Shown in pieces: positions 21,789-21,811 of a stretch of DNA of 21,811 nt. Within the stretch, counting starts at the first letter, position 1, and each line of letters begins with the position of its first letter. The DNA lies in contig CAZHGH010000054.1 of NCBI GenBank assembly GCA_964531205.1, positions 1 through 21,811 of the forward strand, written 5' to 3'. The notes beneath the pieces were generated by a model. The model ran no database searches. It was not told the origin of the DNA and saw only the letters and a program-made list of their open reading frames with translations. The position numbers were made by a program, and so were the translations under genes. This stretch comes from JAICWY01 sp964531205 (GTDB lineage: Bacteria; Vulcanimicrobiota; Vulcanimicrobiia; Vulcanimicrobiales; Vulcanimicrobiaceae).

Positions 21789-21811
21789 CGCCCGTAGTTA
21801 CGGGCGTTTTT
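21789..21811 (+). terminator. Intrinsic terminator of the tRNA operon
   Basis: Stem CGCCCGT (21789-21795) and ACGGGCG (21800-21806) with loop AGTT, followed directly by five T at the window end. It lies nine bases after the tRNA-Glu gene. Confidence 0.9.

Noticed and set aside
1..21811. CRISPR arrays, insertion sequences, integrases, toxin-antitoxin pairs
   Set aside because: No regularly spaced repeats, transposase or integrase motifs, terminal inverted repeats or paired small antagonistic genes were found. The MarR-VOC pair is regulatory, not toxin-antitoxin.

Overview
The window is about 21.7 kb of moderately GC-rich, gene-dense bacterial DNA, scaffolded across one 100-base run of N. The coding capacity is chromosomal housekeeping: riboflavin synthesis, the aspartate/diaminopimelate pathway, a PcrA-type helicase, ComF, two tRNAs and nucleotide-sugar/glycosyltransferase genes. 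No phage, plasmid, insertion sequence or CRISPR array is visible. Neither tRNA gene encodes its CCA end, starts at GTG and TTG are common, and short hairpin-like repeats sit between genes. My low-confidence guess is an environmental genome assembled from metagenomic reads, perhaps a deep-branching soil lineage such as Eremiobacterota (WPS-2). The sequence alone does not prove this.

Left end (1-3264): a VOC-fold protein and a MarR repressor form a minus-strand operon whose -10 lies inside a near-perfect 29-bp palindrome, which suggests autoregulation. On the plus strand come a helical protein resembling ferritin-like DUF892 proteins and a CPA1 Na+/H+ antiporter. Region 3265-7574 is a minus-strand operon, ribD-ribE-hotdog thioesterase-two tandem zinc-type dehydrogenases, with short overlaps throughout. 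The N run lies inside ribD and is flanked by the same 55 bases on both sides. Collapsing it restores a normal ribD stop and a normal ribE start, so the apparent RibD-RibE fusion is an assembly artefact. A secreted PQQ-type beta-propeller protein (7625-8896, plus) converges on comF.

Region 8877-20812 is a long minus-strand series, read right to left: sugar-nucleotide transferase, GT4 glycosyltransferase, six-hairpin glycosidase-like protein, pcrA, dapB, asd, lysC, dapA, WecG/TagA-type glycosyltransferase, a second sugar-nucleotide transferase, comF. It joins diaminopimelate supply for peptidoglycan and lysine to envelope glycan synthesis. Short dispersed repeats lie at the dapB/asd/lysC borders and supply the C-terminal codons of DapB and Asd. 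The GT4 gene has a 147-base leader that can form competing hairpins, one of which covers its ribosome-binding site.

Right end (20813-21811): a compact regulatory region separates the sugar-nucleotide gene from a plus-strand HNH nuclease gene. The nuclease has a duplicated DNA-binding module and an apparently leaderless promoter with an SOS-box-like operator between -35 and -10, preceded by three 11-bp-phased direct repeats. tRNA-Gln(CTG), tRNA-Glu(CTC) and an intrinsic terminator close the window. No gene-free stretch exceeds 300 bases; the longest are 20813-20996 and 19586-19732.
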